Source: Thalassolituus oleivorans MIL-1 (GTDB lineage: Bacteria; Pseudomonadota; Gammaproteobacteria; Pseudomonadales; Oceanobacteraceae). Taken from it: a DNA stretch of 64,000 bases. Below, in pieces: positions 38,127 through 46,757 of the stretch. Position 1 is the first letter of the stretch. The number at the start of each line of letters is the position of its first letter. The position numbers were made by a program, and so were the translations under genes. The stretch is from contig NC_020888.1 in the NCBI RefSeq assembly GCF_000355675.1, positions 1,089,001-1,153,000 of the forward strand, given 5' to 3'. The notes beneath the pieces are model-generated. The model made no database searches. It worked only from the letters and a program-made list of their open reading frames with translations, and was not told the origin of the DNA.

Positions 38127-38606
38127 TCAACGATGGCGTGGATGTTTGCGTATATAAAGTCGTTTCTGCACGGAGGCGACTAGTTCTCCAGCTTCGTCTA
38201 TGACGTGCACTTCGTAGGTTGGCTCAAACTTCTCACCATTAGCCGTTTTCGCTAAAACTTCGTCCAGCATGGCGTCAGTAATGATAAAGCGTACGCTGAT
38301 GGTGCCTTTACCGGGAGCTACAAAGTCGATATCTGCGCCCTTGTCCCATACGATGTATTTTGGCCCGAGAATATTCATGAACAGCAACATGTAGAAGGGG
38401 TCTGTCATGGCAAATATGCTGCCGCCAAAGTGGGTGCCAACATAGTTACGGTTGTACCAGCGCAATTTCATTTGCACATGGATTTCACGGTAGTCCGGCG
38501 ATAAATAGGTCGCTTTAATGCCAGCGCCAATATATGGGGTAAACAGATTGATGGTATGACGGAAGATGCGCGGGGAAGATAACCAGCGCATGATGGCTTT
38601 TTTCAT
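38127..38606 (-). CDS. DUF4442 hot-dog-fold protein
   Basis: 159 residues matching DUF4442, a thioesterase-like hot-dog fold. Typical segments: YNRNYVGTHFGGSIFAMTDP and FYMLLFMNILGPKYIVWDKG. Members may act as acyl-CoA thioesterases, but activity is unproven. It lies 79 nt downstream of the OlsB-like gene on the same strand. Confidence 0.8.
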   Translation of the reverse strand: MKKAIMRWLSSPRIFRHTINLFTPYIGAGIKATYLSPDYREIHVQMKLRWYNRNYVGTHFGGSIFAMTDPFYMLLFMNILGPKYIVWDKGADIDFVAPGKGTISVRFIITDAMLDEVLAKTANGEKFEPTYEVHVIDEAGELVASVQKRLYIRKHPRHR

Positions 38607-38685
38607 GTTGCCTCACAGATTGAAGTGAGGCTGAAGTTTACCGCATAGGCACGCATCATTCTAAGCATGCCTGCGGAATACTGAG

Positions 38686-39441
38686 TTAACTTTTGAGGAT
38701 ACGACGCAGATAGCGGTGATCGAGCTCTGTGCGGTGCAACAAAATCAGGGCATCGGCAACGTTGAAGTCTTTGTCTAGGTACGGTTCACCACACACTTTC
38801 ACGCCTAGGCGCAAGTATGCGCGCAGTAGTGAGGGTACCAAGTGTTTACCATCCATATCGACATCAATGGTAGGCATACGTACTTTTGGCGTCACACGCA
38901 GATCGGGAGTGGTGTAGTGGTGTTCGCGTAAATGATTAACGACGGCAACGGCACGGGCATAGCCATCTGACAAAGGAATGCTGCAACACCCCATGAGGTA
39001 ATCGATGTTCTGATCATCGAGGTATTGAGCGATAAATGCCCAAAGCATGCCAATGGCTGAGCCACTACGAAAATCTGGATCAACACAAGTGCGACCAATT
39101 TCCATAAAAGTACGACCGTCCCGTACTATGTTACTGAGATCAAATTCAGTCGATGAATAAAATCCGCCGGCTTTTTCTGCCAGTTCATTGGTCAGAATAC
39201 GGCTGTAACCAACCACACGGTCGTTGTTTACATCTTTGATCACCAAGTGCATACACAGGTCATCGAAGCGATCTTTGTCTATGCCTAGGTGGGCGCCTTC
39301 AACATCGGCTCCCATATCTTCGGCAAAGACACGGAAACGGAGTTCAAGCGCCTGCTGAATCTCTTGCGGATCGTCAGTGATGCGCGCAACCAGCGACGCT
39401 TCAGCGATTTCGGTACGCAGGGGGGCAATGGCTTGCTGCAT
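38686..39441 (-). CDS. Ornithine-acyl-ACP N-acyltransferase-like (OlsB family)
   Basis: 251 residues of the OlsB GNAT-like family. Segments ALELRFRVFAEDMGA, EIGRTCVDPDFRSGSAIGMLW and YLMGCCSIPLSDGYA are typical. OlsB transfers a 3-hydroxyacyl chain from ACP to the alpha-amine of ornithine in making lyso-ornithine lipid; an OlsA O-acyltransferase finishes it. No olsA is adjacent, though two PlsC-type acyltransferases lie in the window (21952-23094, 31097-31984). It could instead be a related acyl-homoserine or hemolysin-like N-acyltransferase. Confidence 0.75.
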   Translation of the reverse strand: MQQAIAPLRTEIAEASLVARITDDPQEIQQALELRFRVFAEDMGADVEGAHLGIDKDRFDDLCMHLVIKDVNNDRVVGYSRILTNELAEKAGGFYSSTEFDLSNIVRDGRTFMEIGRTCVDPDFRSGSAIGMLWAFIAQYLDDQNIDYLMGCCSIPLSDGYARAVAVVNHLREHHYTTPDLRVTPKVRMPTIDVDMDGKHLVPSLLRAYLRLGVKVCGEPYLDKDFNVADALILLHRTELDHRYLRRILKS

Positions 39442-39553
39442 GGTTCTTCCCGTTTTCTCTGATTTGCCAAAATTTATAACAAATCAATGACACTTTCGTG
39501 ACAAATTACATGATCAAAAAAAGAGCGGCTATCCTAAGGGTTGGAGGGAAAAG

Positions 39554-40138
39554 ATGAAACCATTGATTCTTACAATTTTGTTACTTTTTTCAAGTTTTGG
39601 CCTAACTCAACCCGCATTTGGCCCAAATATGGCAGCGAGTGTCTTGCAGCAAGATTTTGCAGGTGAGCGCCTGTATTGGACGCCCATGCGTTTGCCTATG
39701 CAAGTTGAACGCGCTTCTACGAGTCGCGATGCGGTGACATTAGCGGCCTTGTTTCGTCATCAGATGGTCGCCAGAGACGAAAAGATGTACATGGAAGACA
39801 TGGGCGCGGGGAAAAAGCGCGTTGTGCTTACTTGGGATTATCGTGCGTTGAACGATGAAGATCCCGAAGGGTTTTATTACGGTATTCGGCGGGTGAAAGA
39901 GATCATGTCGTTATCTGAGCCGCAGCAGCAAGCGGACGAGACGTATGCTGAGGCGATGGTGGCTTGGTATGTGGATGATATTGAAAGCTGGGTACGAGAC
40001 CCAGCCTTCCGTGCTGCGCGGACGTTACGACGCAGCCAAGAGTCTTTTCAGAAGCCATTTGAAACGCGGGTGATTTTTAAACACGAGAATGGCCGCTGGA
40101 AGATTTGGCGACCTGAAAATGAGTTGGCTAACTATTGA
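39554..40138 (+). CDS. Exported protein of unknown function
   Basis: 194 residues with an N-terminal signal peptide (KPLILTILLLFSSFGLTQPAFG). The mature part is mixed alpha/beta with conserved-looking MQVERASTSRDAVTLAALF and EDPEGFYYGIRRV. GGAGGGAA lies 7 nt before the ATG. I do not recognise the family; probably periplasmic. Confidence 0.65.
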   Translation: MKPLILTILLLFSSFGLTQPAFGPNMAASVLQQDFAGERLYWTPMRLPMQVERASTSRDAVTLAALFRHQMVARDEKMYMEDMGAGKKRVVLTWDYRALNDEDPEGFYYGIRRVKEIMSLSEPQQQADETYAEAMVAWYVDDIESWVRDPAFRAARTLRRSQESFQKPFETRVIFKHENGRWKIWRPENELANY

Positions 40139-40163
40139 TATCATTGCGCTTAAAGTTAAGCCT

Positions 40164-40691
40164 TTAGTTATCAGGTATCGTTCTTAGCCATAGCCCAGGA
40201 GGTGTCGTTAAACCTCGATCTCGATGCTTAACTAGGCCATCGCCAGATACGACATAATAGCTGGGGTAGCCAGTAACTTTTAGTGCTTCAGCTATTTTGG
40301 TCCCGCCTAAATACCATTCCCCCTTGAAACCAGTGGATGCTACAAAGTCTTCTACTTGCTTGGCGCTATCCCAATCAAGTGCGATACCAATCACGCGTGC
40401 ACGTTCTTGCGGTATCAAGTTCAAGCCGGGCATGCTAACTCGACAAATGCTGCACCAAGGAGCAAAGACATACAGAACAATTGTTTGCTCGGATTGTGGC
40501 CATTTTATCTGAGTAGGGGCGCCGCTTTGCGTATAGAGCGACAAGTTCGGCAGCTTAGTGCCTTCTTCGAGTAAATGGCGATTGAGGCTATGGCTCATCC
40601 CCAGAAATAGCAGTACATAAAGGGGCCATTGCGCCCACCAGAGGCGCTTGGTCCAATTCTTAGATAGCTTTGGAAAAACGGGTTTGGTCAT
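40164..40691 (-). CDS. TlpA/ResA-like thioredoxin-fold protein, membrane-anchored
   Basis: 175 residues from the ATG at 40691 (MTKPVFPK), preferred over the longer frame because the extra N-terminus would lie in hemN. An uncleaved TM anchor (WPLYVLLFLGMSHSL) is followed by a thioredoxin-like domain whose redox site is APWCSIC (CxxC). A likely role is reducing periplasmic disulphides or extracytoplasmic assembly of heme/c-type cytochromes. It overlaps hemN by 32 nt. Confidence 0.75.
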   Translation of the reverse strand: MTKPVFPKLSKNWTKRLWWAQWPLYVLLFLGMSHSLNRHLLEEGTKLPNLSLYTQSGAPTQIKWPQSEQTIVLYVFAPWCSICRVSMPGLNLIPQERARVIGIALDWDSAKQVEDFVASTGFKGEWYLGGTKIAEALKVTGYPSYYVVSGDGLVKHRDRGLTTPPGLWLRTIPDN

Positions 40692-42036
40692 CCTGTTGCC
40701 GGTATGGGTCGAAGGCCATACAGGCATGACGTACCAGTAAGCGACCTGAATCTGTAATCTGCACCCCGTGCTCGTCAATGTTTACGAGTCCGTCATCACA
40801 CATGGGTTGCAACCGAGCTAAATCCTGCCTGAGATAAGTGCGGCTGTCGATGTTATGTTGCTGATCCAGTTCGTTAAAGCGGATATCAAGATGGCACAAT
40901 AGCCCCATGATGATATCTCGACGGAGACGGTCGTCGGCATTGGTTTTACAGGCTTTACTCAGCGGTAGTCCGCCGTTTTCTAGCGCTTCTTGCCAGTCTT
41001 CTAACGATACCGCATTTTGGCTATAGAGATCGCCAACCTGACTAATAGATGAGACCCCAAAGCCAATTAGGTCGCAGTCGCCGTGAGTTGTGTATCCTTG
41101 GAAGTTTCGATGTAACTTGCCGTCGCGTTGGGCAATGGCAAGTTCGTCATCAGGCAGAGCAAAGTGATCCATCCCGACATAATGGTAGCCAGCGTCATCG
41201 AGTTTGCTAATTGCATGTCCGAAAATTTGCAGCTTCTCTTGGGCCGAGGGCAAGTCATCTTCGCTGATGCGTCGCTGAGGCATAAATCGCTGCGGTAAAT
41301 GAGCATAGTTGAAAATAGATAACCGATCTGGGCGCATATCAATAATGGCATCGAGTGTTTTATCGAAGCTTTCTACTGATTGATGTGGCAAACCATAGAT
41401 CAGGTCAATATTGATCGAACGGAAGCCTAGCTCTCGTGCCTCAATCATAACGGCGCGAATCATACTCTCGGGCTGGACTCGGTTGACCGCCGCCTGAACT
41501 CGCTCGTCTAGATCTTGTACGCCGTAGCTCAAGCGATTAAATCCCAGTTCGCGCAAGCGCTTGAGTGTGTTTGGACGGAGCTCTCGCGGGTCGATTTCTA
41601 TCGAATAATCAGCAGTCTCGGCGGTGCTGAAAGTAAATAAGTTACGTAAAAACTCCATCAAATCCGTGAGTTGATCATCACTTAAGAATGTCGGTGTGCC
41701 GCCACCTAAATGCAGCTGCTCAACACTGCGCGAGCCTCCGAGCAACGCATGCTTCATCCTGATTTCGGTTTTCAAATGTTCTAAATAGGGGATCGATCGC
41801 CCTTTGTTTTTCGTCACTATCTTATTGCAGCCGCAGTAGTAGCAAACATGGGTGCAAAAGGGGATGTGGAGATAGAGAGAGAGTGGCGTATGGCTTGGAG
41901 TGCATAGCGCATTGCGCTCTAACTGGTCGGAATCAACATTGCGAAACTCTACCGCCGTTGGAAATGACGTATAACGAGGTCCTGCGGTGTTGTAGCGCTG
42001 GATCATTAATGGATCCCAGATAAGGTGCTCTGACAT
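40660..42036 (-). CDS. hemN: Oxygen-independent coproporphyrinogen III oxidase
   Basis: 458 residues. Radical SAM enzyme that decarboxylates coproporphyrinogen III in anaerobic heme synthesis. Cys61, Cys65, Cys68 and Cys70 in CTHVCYYCGC match the iron-sulfur ligands of E. coli HemN (62, 66, 69, 71). The SAM motif GGGTP occurs as HLGGGTPTFL. No convincing Anr/Fnr box was found upstream. Confidence 0.95.
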   Translation of the reverse strand: MSEHLIWDPLMIQRYNTAGPRYTSFPTAVEFRNVDSDQLERNALCTPSHTPLSLYLHIPFCTHVCYYCGCNKIVTKNKGRSIPYLEHLKTEIRMKHALLGGSRSVEQLHLGGGTPTFLSDDQLTDLMEFLRNLFTFSTAETADYSIEIDPRELRPNTLKRLRELGFNRLSYGVQDLDERVQAAVNRVQPESMIRAVMIEARELGFRSINIDLIYGLPHQSVESFDKTLDAIIDMRPDRLSIFNYAHLPQRFMPQRRISEDDLPSAQEKLQIFGHAISKLDDAGYHYVGMDHFALPDDELAIAQRDGKLHRNFQGYTTHGDCDLIGFGVSSISQVGDLYSQNAVSLEDWQEALENGGLPLSKACKTNADDRLRRDIIMGLLCHLDIRFNELDQQHNIDSRTYLRQDLARLQPMCDDGLVNIDEHGVQITDSGRLLVRHACMAFDPYRQQDDQTRFSKAI

Positions 42037-42292
42037 ATTAGGCAGCTCTGCAGGTGAATCTTCAGTTAGTTGAATCTAGCAATAGAATCGGCGCAGTCTA
42101 TCCATGACGATCTTGGCTTATATTGTTCCACATCAAAAATTTGCCGTTTAGAGCAAAATAAATAGCATTTAGTCGCTAATTGCCTTGATTTTGGCACCTT
42201 TTGCACGTTTGATAGGCGGATCCTGAAATCTGTATAACAATTCTCAGTTGCGAAACACTGGCTTCTGAGATTTGTAGTCAACGAGGTTGGTT

Positions 42293-42955
42293 ATGCCTAA
42301 GAAGCCGTTTACGCCGGAAGAAATTGCGGCACAACGTGAACGAATTATGGATAGCGCATCAAGTGTAATGGCTGAAGTTGGTTTTCATCATTTGTCGATG
42401 AGAAAGCTAGCGTCCCAATTGGGCATGACGGCGAGTAATATCTACAACTACTTTCCAAATAAAGAAGCCTTGTTCGTTCACACCCGACGCCGCGGCTTTG
42501 ATATGGCGTTCGCCGATCTGAATGAGCAAATGGCTAACTCAGCTAACGCCACTGCTGCCTTGTATGCGTTTGCTGGTAACCTCATTGATTTCGCACAGCG
42601 CTACCCTGGGTACTATCAACTGATGTTTCAGCCGCCGTTATTGAGCTTGGATCATACTGATGGTGTTGATCAAGAAATTCAATTGCAAGTCAGCCGTATG
42701 GTTGATGAGTGGCAGTCGCACTTGTTATCACTGCTTGCCGATGCTGTTCCTACGATTGGTAGTAAAGGCGATGCATTGAAGAAGCAATTAGCGCTATTTT
42801 TTGTTTCGTCCTTGCACGGGCTGATTGACTCGTATCGATACAAAGCACTACCGCAATTACTATCGGGTGTTGACCTGATTCCTGATGATGTCGTACAAAC
42901 GCACATCGGCTGGTTGCTGTCGGCCATAGAGCGTCAGGCAGAAACGGCGCACTAA
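42293..42955 (+). CDS. TetR/AcrR family transcriptional regulator
   Basis: 220 residues from the ATG at 42293, chosen over the TTG at 42287 because CGAGG lies 7 nt upstream. The N-terminal HTH contains MRKLASQLGMTASNIYNYF. The C-terminal domain is the usual helical ligand pocket. It is divergent from hemN across a 250-nt gap but shares no obvious target; ligand and regulon unknown. A terminator follows. Confidence 0.88.
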   Translation: MPKKPFTPEEIAAQRERIMDSASSVMAEVGFHHLSMRKLASQLGMTASNIYNYFPNKEALFVHTRRRGFDMAFADLNEQMANSANATAALYAFAGNLIDFAQRYPGYYQLMFQPPLLSLDHTDGVDQEIQLQVSRMVDEWQSHLLSLLADAVPTIGSKGDALKKQLALFFVSSLHGLIDSYRYKALPQLLSGVDLIPDDVVQTHIGWLLSAIERQAETAH

Positions 42956-42971
42956 AAAAACGAAAAATAAT

Positions 42972-43002
42972 AAAAAAGCCCAGCCTAGTGCTGGGCTTTT
43001 TT
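42972..43002. terminator. Intrinsic terminator after TetR regulator
   Basis: AAAAAAGCCCAGC and GCTGGGCTTTTTT form a perfect 13-bp stem with loop CTAGT, flanked by an A-run and a T-run. Confidence 0.9.
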
Positions 43003-43105
43003 ATTGGAGTATTGCGTTTTTCTCCTGTGCTAAACTCTGCCAAATATCGTGATATAAACTCATAATGAACATTGTTGATCATTAACCTGACGCGGCTATT
43101 ACTCT

Positions 43106-44107
43106 ATGCAGCAACGTATTCTGATACTTCATACTGGTGGCACTATAGGCATGGAGGCTTCCACTGACGGCTATCGGCCCGCACAAAATTTTTCGGCGCT
43201 ATTAGCAGAAAAGCTGCACGGGTACACGTTACCTGTCTATGACTTAGTACAATTAGATACGCTAATAGATAGTGCTGACTTGTGTCCAAATGATTGGTCG
43301 CGGATAGCGCTTTCATTGACGCAGCAGTGGCATAACTATAATGGTTTTATTGTGCTGCATGGTACGGATACCATGGCTTATACCGCTAGCGCTCTGTCTT
43401 TTATTTTACAGGAAATAGACAAGCCGGTGATCCTCACAGGTTCGCAAATTCCTTTGAATACGGTGCGTACAGATGCATTGAACAATCTGCTCAATAGTCT
43501 GTTTCTGGCGGTTAATTCGGCGCTCAAAGAAGTCTGTATTTGTTTTGATGGGCGGCTCTTAAGGGGTAATCGTAGTACCAAAGTGAATAGCGCGAGTTTA
43601 GATGCTTTTGACTCCCCTAATTTACTTTGGCTAGGAGAAGCTGGCGTAAATATTCAGCTCAATAATCGAATTTTGTTACCAGCAGGATTACCGAATTTTC
43701 GTGCGCTGACGTTTGATTCTCAAGCCGTTGCAATGCTAACGCTTTTTCCTGGAATTCAGGCGAATATGGTTGAGCAAATATTCAACATGGAAGGGCTGAA
43801 AGGGATTATTTTACGTAATTATGGTGTAGGTAATGTACCTTCCCATAATTCCGCGTTAATGCAGGTGATCGAGGAGGCGGTTAAGCGCGGAATTGTAGTG
43901 GTAAATGTTAGTCAATGTTTGGCTGGTGGTGTGTTTCAAGATACCTACGCCTCAGGATCGGTATTGAGTAAAATTGGTGTTACTTCGGGTAGTGATATGA
44001 CCGCGGAAGCGGCCTTTACCAAACTTCACTATTTATTCGCTTGTGACGAACAAGTTGATGTTATTCGCAGTAAAATACCGATGTCGTTGCGGGGCGAGTG
44101 CCGCTAG
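43106..44107 (+). CDS. ansA: Type I L-asparaginase
   Basis: 333 residues. Hydrolyses asparagine to aspartate and ammonia. The first Thr nucleophile is in HTGGTIGM, the second in FIVLHGTDTMAYTA, and a conserved ILTGSQIPL follows. The length and the absence of a signal peptide fit the cytoplasmic AnsA type. It ends in TAG. Confidence 0.93.
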   Translation: MQQRILILHTGGTIGMEASTDGYRPAQNFSALLAEKLHGYTLPVYDLVQLDTLIDSADLCPNDWSRIALSLTQQWHNYNGFIVLHGTDTMAYTASALSFILQEIDKPVILTGSQIPLNTVRTDALNNLLNSLFLAVNSALKEVCICFDGRLLRGNRSTKVNSASLDAFDSPNLLWLGEAGVNIQLNNRILLPAGLPNFRALTFDSQAVAMLTLFPGIQANMVEQIFNMEGLKGIILRNYGVGNVPSHNSALMQVIEEAVKRGIVVVNVSQCLAGGVFQDTYASGSVLSKIGVTSGSDMTAEAAFTKLHYLFACDEQVDVIRSKIPMSLRGECR

Positions 44108-44116
44108 GGCATGAAT

Positions 44117-45073
44117 TTACAAATCTCTTAGGATTTCGTCTCGCCAAGCATTCACCAGAGTTTTGATGAGCGCCTGATTTTCACAGATATATGGGTGTAA
44201 TTTGAGTGTTAGGGTGGTTGCACCATTCCAGCCAACAAGTGAGCTATTAATCGGGTAGTTTGCAGTACCAGGACCTGCGGCACATAGTAAGCGGTTGTCG
44301 TTAATTTCAGGATTGCGCTCGTCAGGTAATGGCCAATCGCCCATGACCGAGCAGCTCCCGGCAAAGTGACTGGAATTGGTCGATAAACGATAGACTAGCG
44401 ACAGTCCGCCATCGCCTATGTATTTACCGATATTAGCCAGTTTCCAAGTTGCCCAGTGACTTTTGCTTTTTAACGCCAAGCGCATCTGCTGTTGCCAGTG
44501 AGCGGCATCTGAGTCTGGATATATCGGTAAATTAATACCAGATACTTGATTAAACTGCTCATTGCGAATATTGGTGGCACCGCGGATATTCACTCCGATG
44601 AACCAGTAATAAGGATCGTCTCCATTGACGAGTTTCTTAGCGACGACCCTGTTAAGAGCTGAAAATGCTAGATTACTGTAATTTAACTTTTGATTTTTCC
44701 CTTTTTCTTTTAAAGCTATTGTTTCTTCCCGTGTAAGAAGAGCAACTTCTGGCATGCGCATACTGTCGGGTGAATATGCATAGGTTTGCTTCCAGTTGAT
44801 TTGCTTAAGGGCGGCAGGACGTGGATTTTCTTTGCTCGCGCGAAAAATCTCTAGCCAACTGGGGACCTTATTTTCATTACATATTGGTAGTGGATCGCAA
44901 GGAAAGCCTAAGGGTCGTAAAATGTTCGCGAAACCTCCCATGCCATGGCGCCACGTTTTCCATTCAACGCTACCATCATCAGGATTAAACCAGCCCCAAT
45001 AGATATCATCAGAAATCCCAAAACGCTCACGTCGCACACGAAACAGTTGAGCGATGTAATCTTTTTCCGTCAT
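44117..45073 (-). CDS. Unknown protein, condensation/acyltransferase-like by weak similarity
   Basis: 318 residues from the ATG at 45073, which has AGGAG 5-6 nt upstream; the longer frame starting at 45187 lacks a site. The sequence is unusual: TWRHGMGGFANILRPLG might be a divergent version of the HHxxxDG region of condensation/WS-DGAT-type acyltransferases, and the C-terminus (GWNGATTLTLKLHPYICENQ) resembles their floor loop. This is a weak resemblance. It is divergent from the TauD-like gene, suggesting a joint function. Confidence 0.45.
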   Translation of the reverse strand: MTEKDYIAQLFRVRRERFGISDDIYWGWFNPDDGSVEWKTWRHGMGGFANILRPLGFPCDPLPICNENKVPSWLEIFRASKENPRPAALKQINWKQTYAYSPDSMRMPEVALLTREETIALKEKGKNQKLNYSNLAFSALNRVVAKKLVNGDDPYYWFIGVNIRGATNIRNEQFNQVSGINLPIYPDSDAAHWQQQMRLALKSKSHWATWKLANIGKYIGDGGLSLVYRLSTNSSHFAGSCSVMGDWPLPDERNPEINDNRLLCAAGPGTANYPINSSLVGWNGATTLTLKLHPYICENQALIKTLVNAWRDEILRDL

Positions 45074-45389
45074 GGTAACTCCTAGAAGGCAGACGATTTC
45101 TTCAGCTACTCTAGCATTGGGGTTGTGTAAATAGCAGCACTTACTGAAGAGTTGATTTTCTGGAAGAAGGTTGGCGTGAAAAGCCACCTACGGCATTAAC
45201 TGCGTGCCATATTTTGTCTCACTGCGACTCGCGTGGCTGAGGTTGTCTATACGATAACAATTTATTCTATTTTTTTATAAAGATTGGCAATGTTGATCGT
45301 TATTGGCTCGGAATGTATGAATATTGTTGTGGCAGAATCATCCTTGATCTACTGAACAATACAAAAAATATAATAATAAGGAAATTAAT
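45074..45389. promoter_or_regulatory. AT-rich divergent region of the TauD-like/unknown pair
   Basis: 316 nt without a credible gene. It is visibly AT-rich towards the right and holds the ribosome sites and promoters of both genes, including TTGATC-N17-TATGAA at 45293-45321. Confidence 0.5.
45293..45321 (+). promoter_or_regulatory. Candidate sigma-70 promoter of TauD-like gene
   Basis: TTGATC (45293-45298), a 17-nt spacer and TATGAA (45316-45321). It would leave a leader of about 60 nt before the ATG at 45390. A nearer TATAAT at 45369 is too close to the start to be used. Confidence 0.4.
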
Positions 45390-46457
45390 ATGGATATTAC
45401 CGTGGAGTATGCCTCGCGGAATTCAGTGGTTGAAACGAGCGTACAAGAACGAGTTATTGGCGCGCCTTATATTTTAACTCCCAATGATGTCCCAATTGAT
45501 CGCGCTCAATGGAAAGATTTTATTTATAATAAAGTTCGAGATTTCGGCTTTATAATTTTTCGAGATTTTGACATTAATGATGCTCATCACTTTCAACGTT
45601 TTTTGCAGAATGATCTCTCGATCAAAACATGGAATGTTTTTAATAAGATGAAAGTTGCTGGACCTATCATTACGTTCGTACGAAGAATCACGGACGGAAT
45701 TCTCGGTGCTGGCGACAATCGAAGTTATCTGAACTCAGAGCTGCAGCAACTTGGGCGCATCGATAATTCAGTACAAGGGCCGCATGTCGAGGGTGGCGTA
45801 TACAATAAGCGTGCACGTTATTTGTTTATGTATTGCGAAGAAGCGCCTGCCACTTGGGGTGAGACTGGAATTGCCGATTTAAATAGCGTTTACAAATCCC
45901 TGTCGCCAGAAACTCAAGTAGCGTTACAGGATGCTTGGCAGCAATTTGAGTTCACTAGCGTGAAGCGCCTGAACTGGTTGGAACGCGCAATATTAGTGGC
46001 TGGTCGAATTAAACACTACTTGCGCCCTGACGAGCATATGCAGATGGTAATGGACCGTATTCCCGTGTTGTGTCGCCATCCAGATAATGGATTACTTTGC
46101 CCTCAGATTTGGGCTTATCGCGGTGATAGTGTTTATGCGGCTGCCAGTAAAACATTCCCAGAACGGAAACCATTAGACAAGGAATGCATGGCCAGTACAT
46201 GGCGATTAGAGTGGAAGCTTACACAGCACAACGGCAATCCTATTTCGAATAAGTTCGCACTAATGGATGAACTCATTAACGCAACGTTCGAAAATTCTCG
46301 GTTAGTTCGTTGGCAACCGGGTGATATTACTATTGTCGACAATATACGGTGTGCTCATTGGCGTATGAATGGTTATGCCGATCAACCACGCAAGATATAC
46401 CAGTTGCAGGCGGAACCGTTTCTGGCGACTGATTGTATTGTGGAGCTGCCTAATTAA
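45390..46457 (+). CDS. TauD/TfdA-like Fe(II)/2-oxoglutarate dioxygenase
   Basis: 355 residues. The iron facial triad is present: His132 and Glu134 in PHVEGG (the acidic ligand is Glu rather than the more usual Asp), and a distal His323 in CAHWRMN. AAGGAA precedes the ATG. TauD-like enzymes hydroxylate or desaturate small molecules; several act in natural-product pathways (clavaminate synthase-like). The substrate is unknown. It is divergent from the condensation-like gene. Confidence 0.75.
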   Translation: MDITVEYASRNSVVETSVQERVIGAPYILTPNDVPIDRAQWKDFIYNKVRDFGFIIFRDFDINDAHHFQRFLQNDLSIKTWNVFNKMKVAGPIITFVRRITDGILGAGDNRSYLNSELQQLGRIDNSVQGPHVEGGVYNKRARYLFMYCEEAPATWGETGIADLNSVYKSLSPETQVALQDAWQQFEFTSVKRLNWLERAILVAGRIKHYLRPDEHMQMVMDRIPVLCRHPDNGLLCPQIWAYRGDSVYAAASKTFPERKPLDKECMASTWRLEWKLTQHNGNPISNKFALMDELINATFENSRLVRWQPGDITIVDNIRCAHWRMNGYADQPRKIYQLQAEPFLATDCIVELPN

Positions 46458-46472
46458 TTGGTGGCAGCTTCT

Positions 46473-46757
46473 CTAGTTATTGTCGGGCGTTCTGCCCTCT
46501 AAGTGATAAACAAAGGCTAATATCTCGGCGATGACTTGATACAGCTGTCGCGGTATCTCGTCACCTAGATCGAGTTGGCTAAGCCAGCTGACTAATTCAG
46601 CGTTTTCATACACAGGTACTTTGTGCGTCAGGGCGAGCTGAATAATGGCTTGGGCAAGGTCATCTTCGCCTTTGGCGCTAATTTTGGGCGCGGTTAAGCC
46701 GTCATAACTAATGGCAATGGCTTCGGTGCTTTCAAACAGGCTATCCGGCAGGCTCAT
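46473..46757 (-). CDS. Orphan FlhB C-terminal domain protein (FhlB-like)
   Basis: 94 residues corresponding to the cytosolic C-terminal domain of the flagellar export switch FlhB: AKGEDDLAQAIIQLALTHKVPVYEN, then LGDEIPRQLYQVIAEILAFVYHLEG. The autocleavage motif NPTH is absent. Such stand-alone copies occur beside fliK in Pseudomonas and relatives. A supporting role in export specificity is inferred. Its start overlaps fliK by 4 bp. Confidence 0.85.
   Translation of the reverse strand: MSLPDSLFESTEAIAISYDGLTAPKISAKGEDDLAQAIIQLALTHKVPVYENAELVSWLSQLDLGDEIPRQLYQVIAEILAFVYHLEGRTPDNN

Noticed and set aside
42037-42292. Anr/Fnr box upstream of hemN
   Set aside because: TTGAT-like pieces occur (for example near 42183 and 42209), but none has the ATCAA half at the right spacing.
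45369-45374. TATAAT near the TauD-like start as a -10 box
   Set aside because: Only 15 nt from the ATG, so the transcript would start at or after the ribosome site.
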